DNA of 43,918 nt, from the NCBI RefSeq assembly GCF_004348595.1, contig NZ_SMKD01000036.1, positions 1 to 43,918 of the forward strand. The letters run 5' to 3'. A model generated the notes under the pieces. The model saw only the letters and a program-made list of their open reading frames with translations. It searched no databases and was not told where the DNA came from. Both the position numbers and the translations under genes were made by a program. Positions 10,216 to 18,381 of the stretch are shown piece by piece (position 1 is the first letter of the stretch; the number at the start of each line of letters is the position of its first letter). This stretch comes from Micromonospora sp. KC723 (GTDB lineage Bacteria > Actinomycetota > Actinomycetes > Mycobacteriales > Micromonosporaceae).

Positions 10216-11006
10216 TGGCGAGCGTCAGCCGCCGGCCACTGATGGCCGGCAACTGGAAGATGAACCTCAACCACCTCGAAGCCAACCTGCTGGTGCAGAA
10301 GCTGGCCGCGAGCCTCACCGAGAAGCAGCTCACCGACGTCGAGTGCGTCGTCCTGCCGCCCTTCACCGACCTGCGCACCGTGCAGACCGCGGTGGACGGC
10401 GACAAGCTGCTGATCGGGTACGGCGCGCAGGACCTGTCGCCGTACCAGTCGGGCGCCTACACCGGGGACATCTCGGGCCCGATGCTGGCGAAGCTGGGCT
10501 GCACCTACGTGGCGGTCGGCCACTCCGAGCGGCGGCAGTACCACCACGAGGACGACGCCCTGGTCAACGCCAAGGTGGCCGCCGCGCTGGCGAACGGGCT
10601 CACCCCGATCCTGTGCATCGGTGAGGGGCTGGAGATCCGGGAGCAACTGCGGCACGTGCCGCACTGCTGCGACCAGCTCGACGCCGCCCTGAAGGGGCTC
10701 ACGCCGGAGCAGGTCACCAAGGTCGTGGTGGCGTACGAGCCGGTCTGGGCGATCGGCACGGGCAAGACGGCGACCCCGGAGGACGCCCAGGAGGTGTGCG
10801 GCGAGGTCCGCAAGCGCCTGGTCGAGACCTACGGCCAGGCCACCGCGGACCAGGTCCGGGTCCTGTACGGGGGGTCGGTGAAGTCCTCGAACGTGGCCGC
10901 GATCATGGCCCAACCGGACGTGGACGGGGCCCTGGTCGGTGGTGCCAGCCTGGACGCCGAGGAGTTCGCGAAGATCTGCCGGTTCCCGGAGCACACCGGG
11001 CGCTGA
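10215..11006 (+). CDS. tpiA: Triosephosphate isomerase
   Basis: A 263-aa TIM-barrel enzyme interconverting dihydroxyacetone phosphate and glyceraldehyde-3-phosphate. Active-site residues are visible: the lysine in AGNWKMN, the histidine in [10 protein letters not shown] and the glutamate in [14 protein letters not shown]. The phosphate-binding loop is [11 protein letters not shown] near the end. The start (TGATG) overlaps the pgk stop, so it is co-translated. Confidence 0.97.
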   Translation: MASVSRRPLMAGNWKMNLNHLEANLLVQKLAASLTEKQLTDVECVVLPPFTDLRTVQTAVDGDKLLIGYGAQDLSPYQSGAYTGDISGPMLAKLGCTYVAVGHSERRQYHHEDDALVNAKVAAALANGLTPILCIGEGLEIREQLRHVPHCCDQLDAALKGLTPEQVTKVVVAYEPVWAIGTGKTATPEDAQEVCGEVRKRLVETYGQATADQVRVLYGGSVKSSNVAAIMAQPDVDGALVGGASLDAEEFAKICRFPEHTGR

Positions 11007-11101
11007 TCGCTCGCTATCCTTGACTCCGCCCGTCCACCGGCCGGTGCCGCCGTGCCCGACCTGTCCGGGCGAGGATCGTAACGAGAGGACTGACCCCAGC
11101 C

Positions 11102-11362
11102 ATGCCGATCTGGTTCGCATACACGTTGATCGTGTTGCTGGTCATCACGAGCGTTCTGCTCACCATGCTGATCCTGCTGCACCGCGGTAAGGGCGGCGGC
11201 CTGTCCAGCATGTTCGGCGGCGGTGTCAGCTCCAGCCTGGCCGGCTCGTCGGTGGCCGAGAAGAACCTGGACCGCTACACCGTCCTGGTGAGCATCGTCT
11301 GGTTCGCCTGCATCATCGGGCTGGGCCTCTGGCTCAAGCTCGCGCTCAACAACGGGGCCTGA
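11102..11362 (+). CDS. secG: Preprotein translocase subunit SecG
   Basis: An 86-aa membrane subunit of the SecYEG translocon. Two transmembrane helices (about residues 2-24 and 60-80) flank a Gly/Ser-rich loop (GKGGGLSSMFGGGVSSSLAG) typical of SecG. ATG 11102 is preceded by GAGAGGA. The 95-bp gap after tpiA holds a perfect palindrome CACCGGCCGGTG near 11036, but secG is commonly downstream of tpiA in actinobacteria and is probably part of the same unit. Confidence 0.94.
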   Translation: MPIWFAYTLIVLLVITSVLLTMLILLHRGKGGGLSSMFGGGVSSSLAGSSVAEKNLDRYTVLVSIVWFACIIGLGLWLKLALNNGA

Positions 11363-11387
11363 TCCCGTCGGAGTCTCGGCGTACAAT

Positions 11388-11418
11388 CTGCGCGCGGTCC
11401 GTTACGGACCGCGCGCAG
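11388..11418 (+). terminator. Perfect hairpin between secG and rbpA
   Basis: Stem of 15 bp (11388-11402 with 11404-11418; arm CTGCGCGCGGTCCGT) around a one-base centre, followed by TTGTGTTG. Its position 26 bp after secG fits an intrinsic terminator. A -10-like TACAAT lies just before it at 11382-11387; if that drives rbpA, the hairpin would be at the 5' end of the rbpA leader. Confidence 0.65.
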
Positions 11419-11490
11419 TTGTGTTGTGCACCGCGTCGCCGCCGCCATCCTCCGGGCGGTGGTCCCCTCCGACGACAGGAGCGAATTGCT

Positions 11491-11835
11491 GTGCCCAGTG
11501 TCAACATCATCCGGGGCGCGCGGGTCGGATCGGCCCCCGAGCGCCCCGCCGAGCGCTACGAGCTGGCGCCCCGTCGACCGGTGACCTACTGGTGCCGCAA
11601 CGGGCACGCCACCGAGATCAGGATGGCGGTGGACGTCGAGACCCCGGCGGTCTGGGACTGCCCGCGCTGCGGTCTGCCCGCAGGCCGGGACGCGGAGAAC
11701 CCGCCGGGCCGGGTCCGTCCGGAGCCCTACAAGACCCACCTGGCGTACGTGAAGGAGCGACGCAGCGACGCCGAGGGAGAGGCGATCCTGGCCGAGGCCC
11801 TCGCCGCCCTGCGTCGACGCCGCGGCCGTAGCTGA
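11491..11835 (+). CDS. rbpA: RNA polymerase-binding protein RbpA
   Basis: A 114-aa actinobacterial transcription factor that binds RNA polymerase and the primary sigma factor and stabilises the open complex. The N-terminal segment INIIRGARVG-like (NIIRGARVGSAPE) and the core ELAPRRPVTYWCRNGHATEI are typical. Zinc ligands are visible as C35, H39, C57 and C60 (CRNGH...WDCPRC). The C-terminal helix ILAEALAALRRRRGRS matches the sigma-interacting end. GTG 11491 follows AGGAG (11478-11482); the frame is open further upstream, but only this start fits the family. The gene ends at a bidirectional terminator. Confidence 0.92.
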   Translation: MPSVNIIRGARVGSAPERPAERYELAPRRPVTYWCRNGHATEIRMAVDVETPAVWDCPRCGLPAGRDAENPPGRVRPEPYKTHLAYVKERRSDAEGEAILAEALAALRRRRGRS

Positions 11836-11871
11836 GACACCGGAGCCCCGGCCCCGGTGACACCCGGGCAG

Positions 11872-11916
11872 CGACACGCCGGAGCCCCGACCACTGGTCG
11901 GGGCTCCGGCGTGTCG
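11872..11916. terminator. Bidirectional terminator between rbpA and pgl
   Basis: A perfect 22-bp stem (11872-11893 with 11895-11916; the arm begins CGACACGCCGGAGCCCCG) around one unpaired base. It lies exactly between convergent stops at 11835 and 11919, so it can end both transcripts. It is among the longest perfect hairpins in the window. Confidence 0.85.
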
Positions 11917-11918
11917 AG

Positions 11919-12689
11919 TCAGCGCAGGCTGCGTGAGCGCGGTGGCACGTCGGCCGCCGCCGCGCGGTCCAGCAACCAGAGGGTACGCGTGACTCCCCGC
12001 ACACCCGCGACCGGCAGCTGCCGGGGCCCGGCCCCGGCCAGCGCCATGCCTACCGCCCGGGCCTTGTCCCCGCCGCTGGCCACCAACCAGACCTCCTCGG
12101 CGGTGTTGATCGTCGGCAGGGTGAGGGTGGTCCGCAGGGGCGGCGGTTTCGGGCTGCCCCGCACCGCGCTGACCGGCCGGGTGTCGTGGTGCACCGGGTG
12201 CTCGGGGAAGATCGAGGCCACATGCCCGTCCTCGCCGACGCCCAGCATGAGCACGTCGAAGTGGGGCAGCGCGGCGTGGCCGGGACGGGCAGCGCGGGCC
12301 AGTTCCTCCGCGTACGCCGCCGCCGCCGCTTCCGGGTCCGCCCCGGCCGGGCCGTCGGCGGCCGGCATCGGGTGCACCCGGGCCGGGTCCAGCGGCACCG
12401 CGTCCAGCAGCGCCGCCCGGGCCTGTGTCTCGTTGCGCTCCGGGTCGCCGGCGGGCAGGAAGCGCTCGTCACCCCACCAGACATCCACCCGGGCCCAGTC
12501 GACCGCCTCCCGGGCCGGCAGCGCCGACACCGCCCGGTACACGGCCGCGGCGATCCGCCCGCCGGTCAGCACCACGGCGGCCTGCCCCCGCTCCGCCTGC
12601 GCGTCGAGCAGCTTCACCACCAGCCGGGCCGCCACCGCCTGCGCCAGCAGGTCGGCGTCGGCGTGGACGGCGACACTCGCCTCACTCAT
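11919..12689 (-). CDS. pgl: 6-phosphogluconolactonase
   Basis: Hydrolyses 6-phosphogluconolactone in the oxidative pentose phosphate pathway. 256 aa from ATG 12689, usual for the DevB/SOL family. Motifs: the sugar-phosphate loop VVLTGGRIAAAVYRAV, then VWWGDERFLPAGDPERN, and FDVLMLGVGEDGHVASIFPE, which contains the catalytic-site histidine. The frame is open upstream to 12776, but MSEASVAV is the natural start with GAAGG before it. It is the last gene of the tkt-tal-pgi/zwf-opcA-pgl operon. Confidence 0.94.
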   Translation of the reverse strand: MSEASVAVHADADLLAQAVAARLVVKLLDAQAERGQAAVVLTGGRIAAAVYRAVSALPAREAVDWARVDVWWGDERFLPAGDPERNETQARAALLDAVPLDPARVHPMPAADGPAGADPEAAAAAYAEELARAARPGHAALPHFDVLMLGVGEDGHVASIFPEHPVHHDTRPVSAVRGSPKPPPLRTTLTLPTINTAEEVWLVASGGDKARAVGMALAGAGPRQLPVAGVRGVTRTLWLLDRAAAADVPPRSRSLR

Positions 12690-12822
12690 GTGTGCCTTCG
12701 TTTCCGGGCCGCGTCCACGCGGTCCCTGTCGTCGTGCCCGGGAGGGCCGGTCGACCCGTTCCGTCGCGGGCCACACCGCCCCGGTCCGTGCCGGCGACGG
12801 CCCGTCACCGGCACGGCGGCGG

Positions 12823-13839
12823 TCAGTGGTTCGCGCTGGTGCCCGTGTGCGCGGTCACCCCGGCCTCGGCGCGTCGTGCCGTGGCCGGATCCTTCCACAC
12901 GTGCACCCGCTGGGCGGGGCGCTGCTCCAGGCCGGTCAGGCCGGCCGCGGCGCCCAGCGCCTCGGCGTACACCTGGTCGGCGTCGAGCCGGCGCAGTTCC
13001 TCGGCCAGCTCGTCACCGAGCGGGCGACGTACCAGCGGCAGCATCCGGTCGTCCTGGCCGGTACGCCGGAACGTCGCCACGCTGTCGTCGCGGGTGAGGG
13101 TCAGCTCGTCGCCGTTGGCGCAGCGCAGCTGCACCTCCCGCATCCGGGGGTACGCGTCGGTGTGCTCCCAGCGCGGGTCGATGCCGAGCCGGGCGGCCAG
13201 CCAGCCGCGCATCAGCGCCGCCGTCGGGTCGGTACGCGGCGCGACCACCGTCGCCTCGGTGACCCGGGCCTCGGTGGTGTCGAACGCCCCGGCGACCAGG
13301 GTGCGCCACGGGGTGATCCGGGTCCAGGCCAGGTCCGTGTCGCCCGGGGCGTAGTCCCGGGCCCGCTGCCGCAGCGCCTCGATCGGGTCGGCGGCCTGCG
13401 CGGAGTCGGTGATCCGCCGGTCGGCGACGACGCCGAGGAAGTCGGTGGCGATCTCGTCCGGTGGCTCGCCGTGCCACCAGGTGACCACCGGGACGTCCGG
13501 CACCAGCAGCGGCATCACCACCGACTCGGCGTGCAGGGCCAACCGGCCGTACATCCTGGTCACGACGGCCTCGCAGGGGCCGAGCCGGCCGCCGACGACG
13601 ATCTCCGCGTCCAGCCGGTTGCGTTCCCGTTCGACGTCCGAGCGGACGACGACCAGCAGCCGGCACGGGTGGGCCGCGGCGGCGATGGTGGCCGCCGCCT
13701 CCGCCTCCCGGACCCGCTTCTCGTCCACCACCACGATCAGGGTGAGGGCCATTCCGCTGGCCACCCCGCCCGCGCTGCGCCGTTCGGCGGCGAGCGCCTT
13801 GACCACCTCGTTGCCGGTGGTGTCCCACAGGCCGATCAC
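12823..13839 (-). CDS. opcA: Glucose-6-phosphate dehydrogenase assembly protein OpcA
   Basis: A 338-aa OpcA, an allosteric or assembly factor for Zwf in cyanobacteria and actinobacteria. It starts IGLWDTTGNEVVKALAAERR and has the conserved VPDVPVVTWWHGEPPDEIA segment near residue 110. The start is GTG 13839, with GGGAGG 5 bases upstream. The frame is open through the 27-bp repeats into the end of zwf, but no relative has such an N-terminal extension. Immediate neighbours are zwf upstream and pgl downstream. Confidence 0.93.
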   Translation of the reverse strand: MIGLWDTTGNEVVKALAAERRSAGGVASGMALTLIVVVDEKRVREAEAAATIAAAAHPCRLLVVVRSDVERERNRLDAEIVVGGRLGPCEAVVTRMYGRLALHAESVVMPLLVPDVPVVTWWHGEPPDEIATDFLGVVADRRITDSAQAADPIEALRQRARDYAPGDTDLAWTRITPWRTLVAGAFDTTEARVTEATVVAPRTDPTAALMRGWLAARLGIDPRWEHTDAYPRMREVQLRCANGDELTLTRDDSVATFRRTGQDDRMLPLVRRPLGDELAEELRRLDADQVYAEALGAAAGLTGLEQRPAQRVHVWKDPATARRAEAGVTAHTGTSANH

Positions 13840-13871
13840 TGGGGCCTCCCGCTCTGTTCGCTTCGACTCTG

Positions 13872-13968
13872 CACGCCCGCCGTGCGGCGGCGTCCGGTCA
13901 CGCCCGCCGTGCGGCGGCGTCCGGTCACGCCCGCCGTGCGGCGGTGCCCGGTCACGCCCGCCGCCAGG
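13872..13968. repeat. 27-bp tandem repeat between zwf and opcA
   Basis: Three adjacent 27-bp units begin at 13872, 13899 and 13926 (unit starts CACGCCCGCCGTGCGGCGGC). The first two are identical and the third differs at two positions. A partial fourth unit at 13953 runs into the coding end of zwf. Each unit has a small hairpin, CCGCC-GTGC-GGCGG. The period is a multiple of three, and the opcA frame reads through as a nine-residue repeat (GGRDRTPPH). Confidence 0.85.
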
Positions 13969-15466
13969 CGCGGCCCTCGCGGGCCAGCATCTCGTCGGCC
14001 GCCCGTGGCCCCCACTCGCCGGCCCGGTACGGCTCCGGCTTCGTGCCGGTCCAGGCGTGCTCCAGCGGATCCACCACCGCCCAGCTCTGCTCCACCTCGG
14101 CGGCGTCCGGGAACAGCGTCCGGTCACCGATCAGCACGTCCAGCACCAGCCGCTCGTACGCCTCGGGGCTGGACTCGGTGAACGCCTCGCCGTACTGGAA
14201 GTCCATCGCGATGTCGCGGACCTCCATCGTGGTGCCCGGCACCTTCGAGCCGAACTTCAGCACCACGCCCTCGTCCGGCTGCACCCGGATGACCAACTGG
14301 TTGGGGCCGAGCGACTCCATGTCGGCGGCATTGAAGGGCAGGTGGGGGGCCTTCTTGAAGATGACGGCCACCTCGGTGACCCGGCGCGGCAGCCGCTTGC
14401 CGGCCCGGATGTAGAAGGGCACCCCCGCCCAGCGCCGGTTCTGGATGCCCAGCTCGACGGCGACGTACGTCTCGGTGGTCGAGTCCGCCGGCACGCCCTC
14501 CTCGTCCAGGTAGCCGACCGCCCGCTGGCCGCCGACCCAGCCGGGCAGGTACTGCCCGCGCACGGTGCCGCGGGAGATGTCCTTCGGCAGGGTGATGGCC
14601 TTGAGCACCTTCAGCTTCTCGGCCCGGATCTCGTCGGCGTCGAAGCTGGTCGGCTCCTCCATCGCCACCAGGGCGAGCAGCTGGAGCAGGTGGTTCTGGA
14701 GCACGTCGCGGGCGGTGCCGACCGAGTCGTAGAAGCCGGCCCGGGTGCCGATGCCGACATCCTCGGCCATGGTGATCTGCACCGAGTCGACGTACTTGGA
14801 GTTCCACAGCGGCTCGAAGAGGTTGTTGGCGAACCGCAGGGCGAGGATGTTCTGGACCGTCTCCTTGCCCAGGTAGTGGTCGATCCGGAACACGTCCTGG
14901 CGGGTGAAGACGTCGTCGACCAGGTCGTTGAGCTCCTTGGCCGAGGACAGGTCGTTGCCGAACGGCTTCTCCACCACGACCCGGCGCCAGCCGCCGCACT
15001 TCTCGTTGTCCGCCATGCCGGTGCGGGCCAGCTGCTTGAGCACCACGGGGAAGGCCGCCGGGGGGATGGAGAAGTAGAAGGCGGCGTTGCCGTGGATGCC
15101 GTGGCTGTCGCGCAGGTCGTCCAGGGTGCTCGCGAGCCGGTCGAAGGCCGCGTCGTCGTCGAACGATCCGCCCACGAACTTGATGTTGCCGGCCAGCCGG
15201 GACCACACCTCCTCCCGCCACGGCGTGCGGGCGTGCTGCTTCGCCGCCTCGTGGGCCAGTGACTCGAAGTCGCCGTCGCCCCAGTCGCGCCGGGCGAAGC
15301 CCAGGACCACGAATCCGGGGGGCAGCAGCCCCCGGTTGGCCAGGTCGTAGACCGCCGGCAGCAACTTCTTCCGCGCCAGGTCACCGGTCACCCCGAAGAT
15401 CACCAGAGCGCAGGGCTCCGGGATCCGGGGGAGTCGTCGGTCCTGCGCGTCGCGCAGCGGGTTCAC
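13952..15466 (-). CDS. zwf: Glucose-6-phosphate dehydrogenase
   Basis: First enzyme of the oxidative pentose phosphate pathway, oxidising glucose-6-phosphate with NADP. The NADP-binding motif [20 protein letters not shown] is near the N-terminus and the active-site signature [20 protein letters not shown] is in the middle. GTG 15466 gives 504 aa, the normal length, with a strong GAGGAGG ribosome site 6 bases upstream. This start is in the same frame as the Pgi-like domain, and no stop codon separates them, so Zwf may be made both alone and as the C-terminal half of a longer protein. Confidence 0.95.
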   Translation of the reverse strand: MNPLRDAQDRRLPRIPEPCALVIFGVTGDLARKKLLPAVYDLANRGLLPPGFVVLGFARRDWGDGDFESLAHEAAKQHARTPWREEVWSRLAGNIKFVGGSFDDDAAFDRLASTLDDLRDSHGIHGNAAFYFSIPPAAFPVVLKQLARTGMADNEKCGGWRRVVVEKPFGNDLSSAKELNDLVDDVFTRQDVFRIDHYLGKETVQNILALRFANNLFEPLWNSKYVDSVQITMAEDVGIGTRAGFYDSVGTARDVLQNHLLQLLALVAMEEPTSFDADEIRAEKLKVLKAITLPKDISRGTVRGQYLPGWVGGQRAVGYLDEEGVPADSTTETYVAVELGIQNRRWAGVPFYIRAGKRLPRRVTEVAVIFKKAPHLPFNAADMESLGPNQLVIRVQPDEGVVLKFGSKVPGTTMEVRDIAMDFQYGEAFTESSPEAYERLVLDVLIGDRTLFPDAAEVEQSWAVVDPLEHAWTGTKPEPYRAGEWGPRAADEMLAREGRAWRRA

Positions 15467-17107
15467 GCCGCCTCCTCGCTCGGTCTGGTCCATGTCGTCC
15501 ATCGTCCCGTCCGCCATCGTGCCGATCGCATTCCGCAGCTGTGCCAAACCGGCCGTCCGGTCGGTCAGGTGCAGCCGCAGCACCGGCCGGCTCCGGTCGG
15601 CCAACGCCTGCCGGTCACCGGCGGCCCGCGCCGCCTGCAACTCCCCGAAGGAGTACGGGCGTCCCGGCACCGGCAGATCGCCGTCCACCGCTCCGGTGAC
15701 CTGAAGATAGCCGCCCACCGGCGGCCCGCTCGGGTCGTACCATTCGGTGGAATGCGGCAACCGGCCCCAGCCGAAGGTCACCGGCCGGCCGACCGCCCGC
15801 GCCAGCGCCGGCCGCAGCCGGGCCGCGTCGGCGTCGGCCACCCGGTCCAGGTACGCCGTCACGGCCAGGTGGCCGCCGTCGCACACCTCGGCGGCCAGGT
15901 GGCGCAGCACGCCGCGCAGGTCGGTGGGGGCGCCCGGCGGGGCGTACACCTCGATGGCGCCCTCGGTGAACGAGGGTGCCGGTGGCCCGGCGGTGGGGGC
16001 CCGACGGATGTCCGGGCTACCGGCGGCGTCCGGCGGGTCGGACGGGTCGTCGCCGCGCGTCGCCGCGGTGACCGCCGTCGCGTACTCCCAGGCCAGGAGG
16101 TGCGCGCCGAGCGGACCGGTCACCGCCAGGTCGGCGGCACACCCACCTCCGGGGACCGCCTGCGGGGTCAGGGCACCGCCGTAGCTGACGGTCAGTACGT
16201 CCGGCCCGCGCACGCCGGGCGCGTCGGGGGACTCCACCGGCACCGGCCGGATCCCGGCCGTGGCGAGCAGTCGCGCGACCCAGTCACCGAGGCCCTCCAG
16301 GCCGGTGCCGTCGGGGACCAGCACGACGGTGTCCCGCCCGCCGTTGGCCGCCGCGGCCAGCGCCGCGCCCAGCGCCAGGGCCGGACTGCCCTCGTCGCGG
16401 GCCAGCGACGCCGCGAACGCCTCGGCGTCGTCCAGCACGGCGGTCACCTCGACCCCGGCCAGCGCGGCCGGGACCAGGTCGAGCGCGGTCAGCGCCGGGT
16501 ACCGGCCGTCCGGTCGCGGGTCCACCGGCAGCACCAGCACGCCCGACCCGTCGGCGGTGGCCGCCAGCGGCGAGCCGGGTGTGGTCACCACGACGAAGTG
16601 CCGCGCCGCCTCGGCCTTGATCATTCCAGCGTCCAGGAACGCCCGCCAGTACGCCCGCCCCAGGCCGTCGACCGTCACCGAGTCGCCGCGCGGGTCGGCC
16701 AGCACGACCACGGTCCGGTCCAACCGGTCGGCCAGCGCCGCGCGCAGCCGCCCGGGGTCGGTGCCGTCGAGCACGGTCAACGGCCGACCCAGGGTGCGGG
16801 CCATGGCTTCGGCGGACAGTGTCGTGCCGGCCGGCCCGGCGAGCACCACGTGGTCCAGGTCGCCGAGCTCGGCGACCAGTTCGGCGAGCTGGGCGAGCAA
16901 CTCCCGGCGGCTGCGGGGGGCGTCCGCCGGGACCGGGCCGGACCGGTCCGTCTGCCCACGCCCCGCCGGGTCCGGTCCGGCCAGCCTCGCCGGGAGGCCA
17001 CGGGCGACCAGCTCCGCCCGCAACGCCGCGACGCCGTCGACGCCGTCGGCACCGTGCACGGCGAACCCGGCGGTCGTGACCGCCGGGCCGGCCATCAGAT
17101 CGGTCAT
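13952..17107 (-). CDS. Pgi-like domain in one uninterrupted reading frame with Zwf
   Basis: From ATG 17107 the frame runs 1,051 codons to the zwf stop. Residues 1-547 resemble the phosphoglucose isomerase half of Tal-Pgi bifunctional proteins: [50 protein letters not shown] and [20 protein letters not shown] align in order. Several residues expected in an active Pgi look replaced. The phosphate loop SKSGGT is ADPRGDS, the glutamate of the W-x-E-Q-L motif is in [10 protein letters not shown] (Glu to Ala), and the late Q-x-x-x-x-x-K segment is [13 protein letters not shown] with no lysine. It lies in the tal-zwf position where many actinomycetes have pgi. It could be a non-catalytic partner or scaffold of Zwf/OpcA, or a decaying gene; whether the fusion protein is made cannot be seen. 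The motif comparison is from memory. Confidence 0.7.
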   Translation of the reverse strand: MTDLMAGPAVTTAGFAVHGADGVDGVAALRAELVARGLPARLAGPDPAGRGQTDRSGPVPADAPRSRRELLAQLAELVAELGDLDHVVLAGPAGTTLSAEAMARTLGRPLTVLDGTDPGRLRAALADRLDRTVVVLADPRGDSVTVDGLGRAYWRAFLDAGMIKAEAARHFVVVTTPGSPLAATADGSGVLVLPVDPRPDGRYPALTALDLVPAALAGVEVTAVLDDAEAFAASLARDEGSPALALGAALAAAANGGRDTVVLVPDGTGLEGLGDWVARLLATAGIRPVPVESPDAPGVRGPDVLTVSYGGALTPQAVPGGGCAADLAVTGPLGAHLLAWEYATAVTAATRGDDPSDPPDAAGSPDIRRAPTAGPPAPSFTEGAIEVYAPPGAPTDLRGVLRHLAAEVCDGGHLAVTAYLDRVADADAARLRPALARAVGRPVTFGWGRLPHSTEWYDPSGPPVGGYLQVTGAVDGDLPVPGRPYSFGELQAARAAGDRQALADRSRPVLRLHLTDRTAGLAQLRNAIGTMADGTMDDMDQTERGGGVNPLRDAQDRRLPRIPEPCALVIFGVTGDLARKKLLPAVYDLANRGLLPPGFVVLGFARRDWGDGDFESLAHEAAKQHARTPWREEVWSRLAGNIKFVGGSFDDDAAFDRLASTLDDLRDSHGIHGNAAFYFSIPPAAFPVVLKQLARTGMADNEKCGGWRRVVVEKPFGNDLSSAKELNDLVDDVFTRQDVFRIDHYLGKETVQNILALRFANNLFEPLWNSKYVDSVQITMAEDVGIGTRAGFYDSVGTARDVLQNHLLQLLALVAMEEPTSFDADEIRAEKLKVLKAITLPKDISRGTVRGQYLPGWVGGQRAVGYLDEEGVPADSTTETYVAVELGIQNRRWAGVPFYIRAGKRLPRRVTEVAVIFKKAPHLPFNAADMESLGPNQLVIRVQPDEGVVLKFGSKVPGTTMEVRDIAMDFQYGEAFTESSPEAYERLVLDVLIGDRTLFPDAAEVEQSWAVVDPLEHAWTGTKPEPYRAGEWGPRAADEMLAREGRAWRRA
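15469..15477 (-). promoter_or_regulatory. Ribosome-binding site for an internal zwf start
   Basis: On the minus strand GCGAGGAGGCGGC immediately precedes GTG 15466. This strong site inside a frame with no stop argues that zwf is translated independently even though the upstream reading frame continues into it. Confidence 0.7.
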
Positions 17108-17183
17108 GTCGCCGTCCGTCCAGGATCGGCGGTGACGTCCCGCGCCGCGGGGCGCTGCCCCGCGACGCGTCCGAACGCCATCG

Positions 17184-18365
17184 TCACGCGTTGCCGCCGG
17201 CCTGGGCGGCGGCCTGCGCATTGCCCTTCGCGGCCGCACCCGGCCGGTTGCTGCCCTTCGCCGCCTCGGCCAGCGACCTCCGCACCCCGTCGAGCAGCTC
17301 CTGCCAGCTGGCTTCGAACTTCTCCACGCCCTCGCGCTCCAGGGTGGCGATCACGTCGGTCATGTCCACCCCGGCCGACTCCAGGTCGGTGAAGACCTGC
17401 CGCGCCGCGTCGTACGACCCGGTGATGGTGTCGCCCCGGGTCTCGCCGTGGTCGGCGTAGGCGTGGATCACCGACTCGGGCATGGTGTTGACCGTGCCGG
17501 GGGCGATCAGCTCCTCGACGTAGACGACGTCCCGGTAGTCCGGGTTCTTGGTCGAGGTCGACGCCCACAGCGGCCGCTGCGGGTGGGCGCCCGCGTCGGC
17601 GAGGGCCTGCCAGCGGTCGGAGGAGAACACCTCGCCGTAGCGCTCGTAGGCGAGCTGGGCGTTGGCGACGGCGGCCTTGCCGCGCAGCGCCTTGGCCTCG
17701 TCCGAGCCGATCTTCTCCAGTCTCTTGTCGACCTCGGAGTCGACCCGGGAGACGAAGAAGGAGGCCACCGAGCCGATCTTGGAGAGGTCGTGGCCGTTCG
17801 CCCTCGCCTGCTCCAGGCCGGCGAGGAAGGCGTCCATCACCTGCGAGTAGCGGTCCAGGCCGAAGATCAGCGTCACGTTCACGCTGATCCCCTCGGCCAG
17901 GGTGGCGGTGATCGCCGGCAGGCCCGCCTCGGTGGCCGGGATCTTGATGAACAGGTTCGGCCGGTCCACCAGCCACCACAGCGCCTTGGCCTCGGCGACG
18001 GTCTTCTCCGTCTCGTGGGCCAGCCGGGGGTCGACCTCGATGGAGACCCGGCCGTCGACGCCGTTGCTCGTGTCGTACGAGGGGCGCATCACGTCGCAGG
18101 CCCAGCGCACGTCGTACGTGGTGAGCATGCGGACGGCCTCCTCGACGTCCACGCCCCGGGTGGCCAGCTCGCGCAGTTGCCGGTCGTACTCGTCGGCGTC
18201 GCTCAGCGCCTTCGCGAAGATGGTCGGGTTGGTGGTCACCCCGGCCACGTGCTTCTCCCGGCGGAGCTGGTCCAGCCCGCCGGAGCTCAGCCGCACCCGG
18301 GAAAGATCGTCGAGCCAGACCGCCACGCCCGCGGCGGTGAGTTCGCTCAGCCTGTCCGTCGTCAT
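17184..18365 (-). CDS. tal: Transaldolase
   Basis: A 393-aa transaldolase transferring dihydroxyacetone units between sugar phosphates in the non-oxidative pentose phosphate pathway. It opens [20 protein letters not shown]; the N-terminal signature is [13 protein letters not shown] and the Schiff-base lysine lies in [27 protein letters not shown] sequence ([20 protein letters not shown]) follows. ATG 18365 lies 10 bases after GGGGAG; the GTG at 18374 abuts that site and is rejected. The C-terminal tail is Ala/Gly/Asn-rich and low-complexity (about 25 residues), which is unusual but harmless. It follows tkt by 16 bp. Confidence 0.95.
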   Translation of the reverse strand: MTTDRLSELTAAGVAVWLDDLSRVRLSSGGLDQLRREKHVAGVTTNPTIFAKALSDADEYDRQLRELATRGVDVEEAVRMLTTYDVRWACDVMRPSYDTSNGVDGRVSIEVDPRLAHETEKTVAEAKALWWLVDRPNLFIKIPATEAGLPAITATLAEGISVNVTLIFGLDRYSQVMDAFLAGLEQARANGHDLSKIGSVASFFVSRVDSEVDKRLEKIGSDEAKALRGKAAVANAQLAYERYGEVFSSDRWQALADAGAHPQRPLWASTSTKNPDYRDVVYVEELIAPGTVNTMPESVIHAYADHGETRGDTITGSYDAARQVFTDLESAGVDMTDVIATLEREGVEKFEASWQELLDGVRRSLAEAAKGSNRPGAAAKGNAQAAAQAGGNA

Positions 18366-18381
18366 ACCGTCCACGCTCCCC

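Noticed and set aside
12690..12776. Longer N-terminus for 6-phosphogluconolactonase
   Set aside because: The 29 extra residues are Arg/Pro-rich and unlike the family; the ATG at 12689 has a ribosome site.
13872..13952. CRISPR-like array
   Set aside because: The 27-bp units are directly adjacent with no spacers and no cas genes are nearby; it is a plain tandem repeat.
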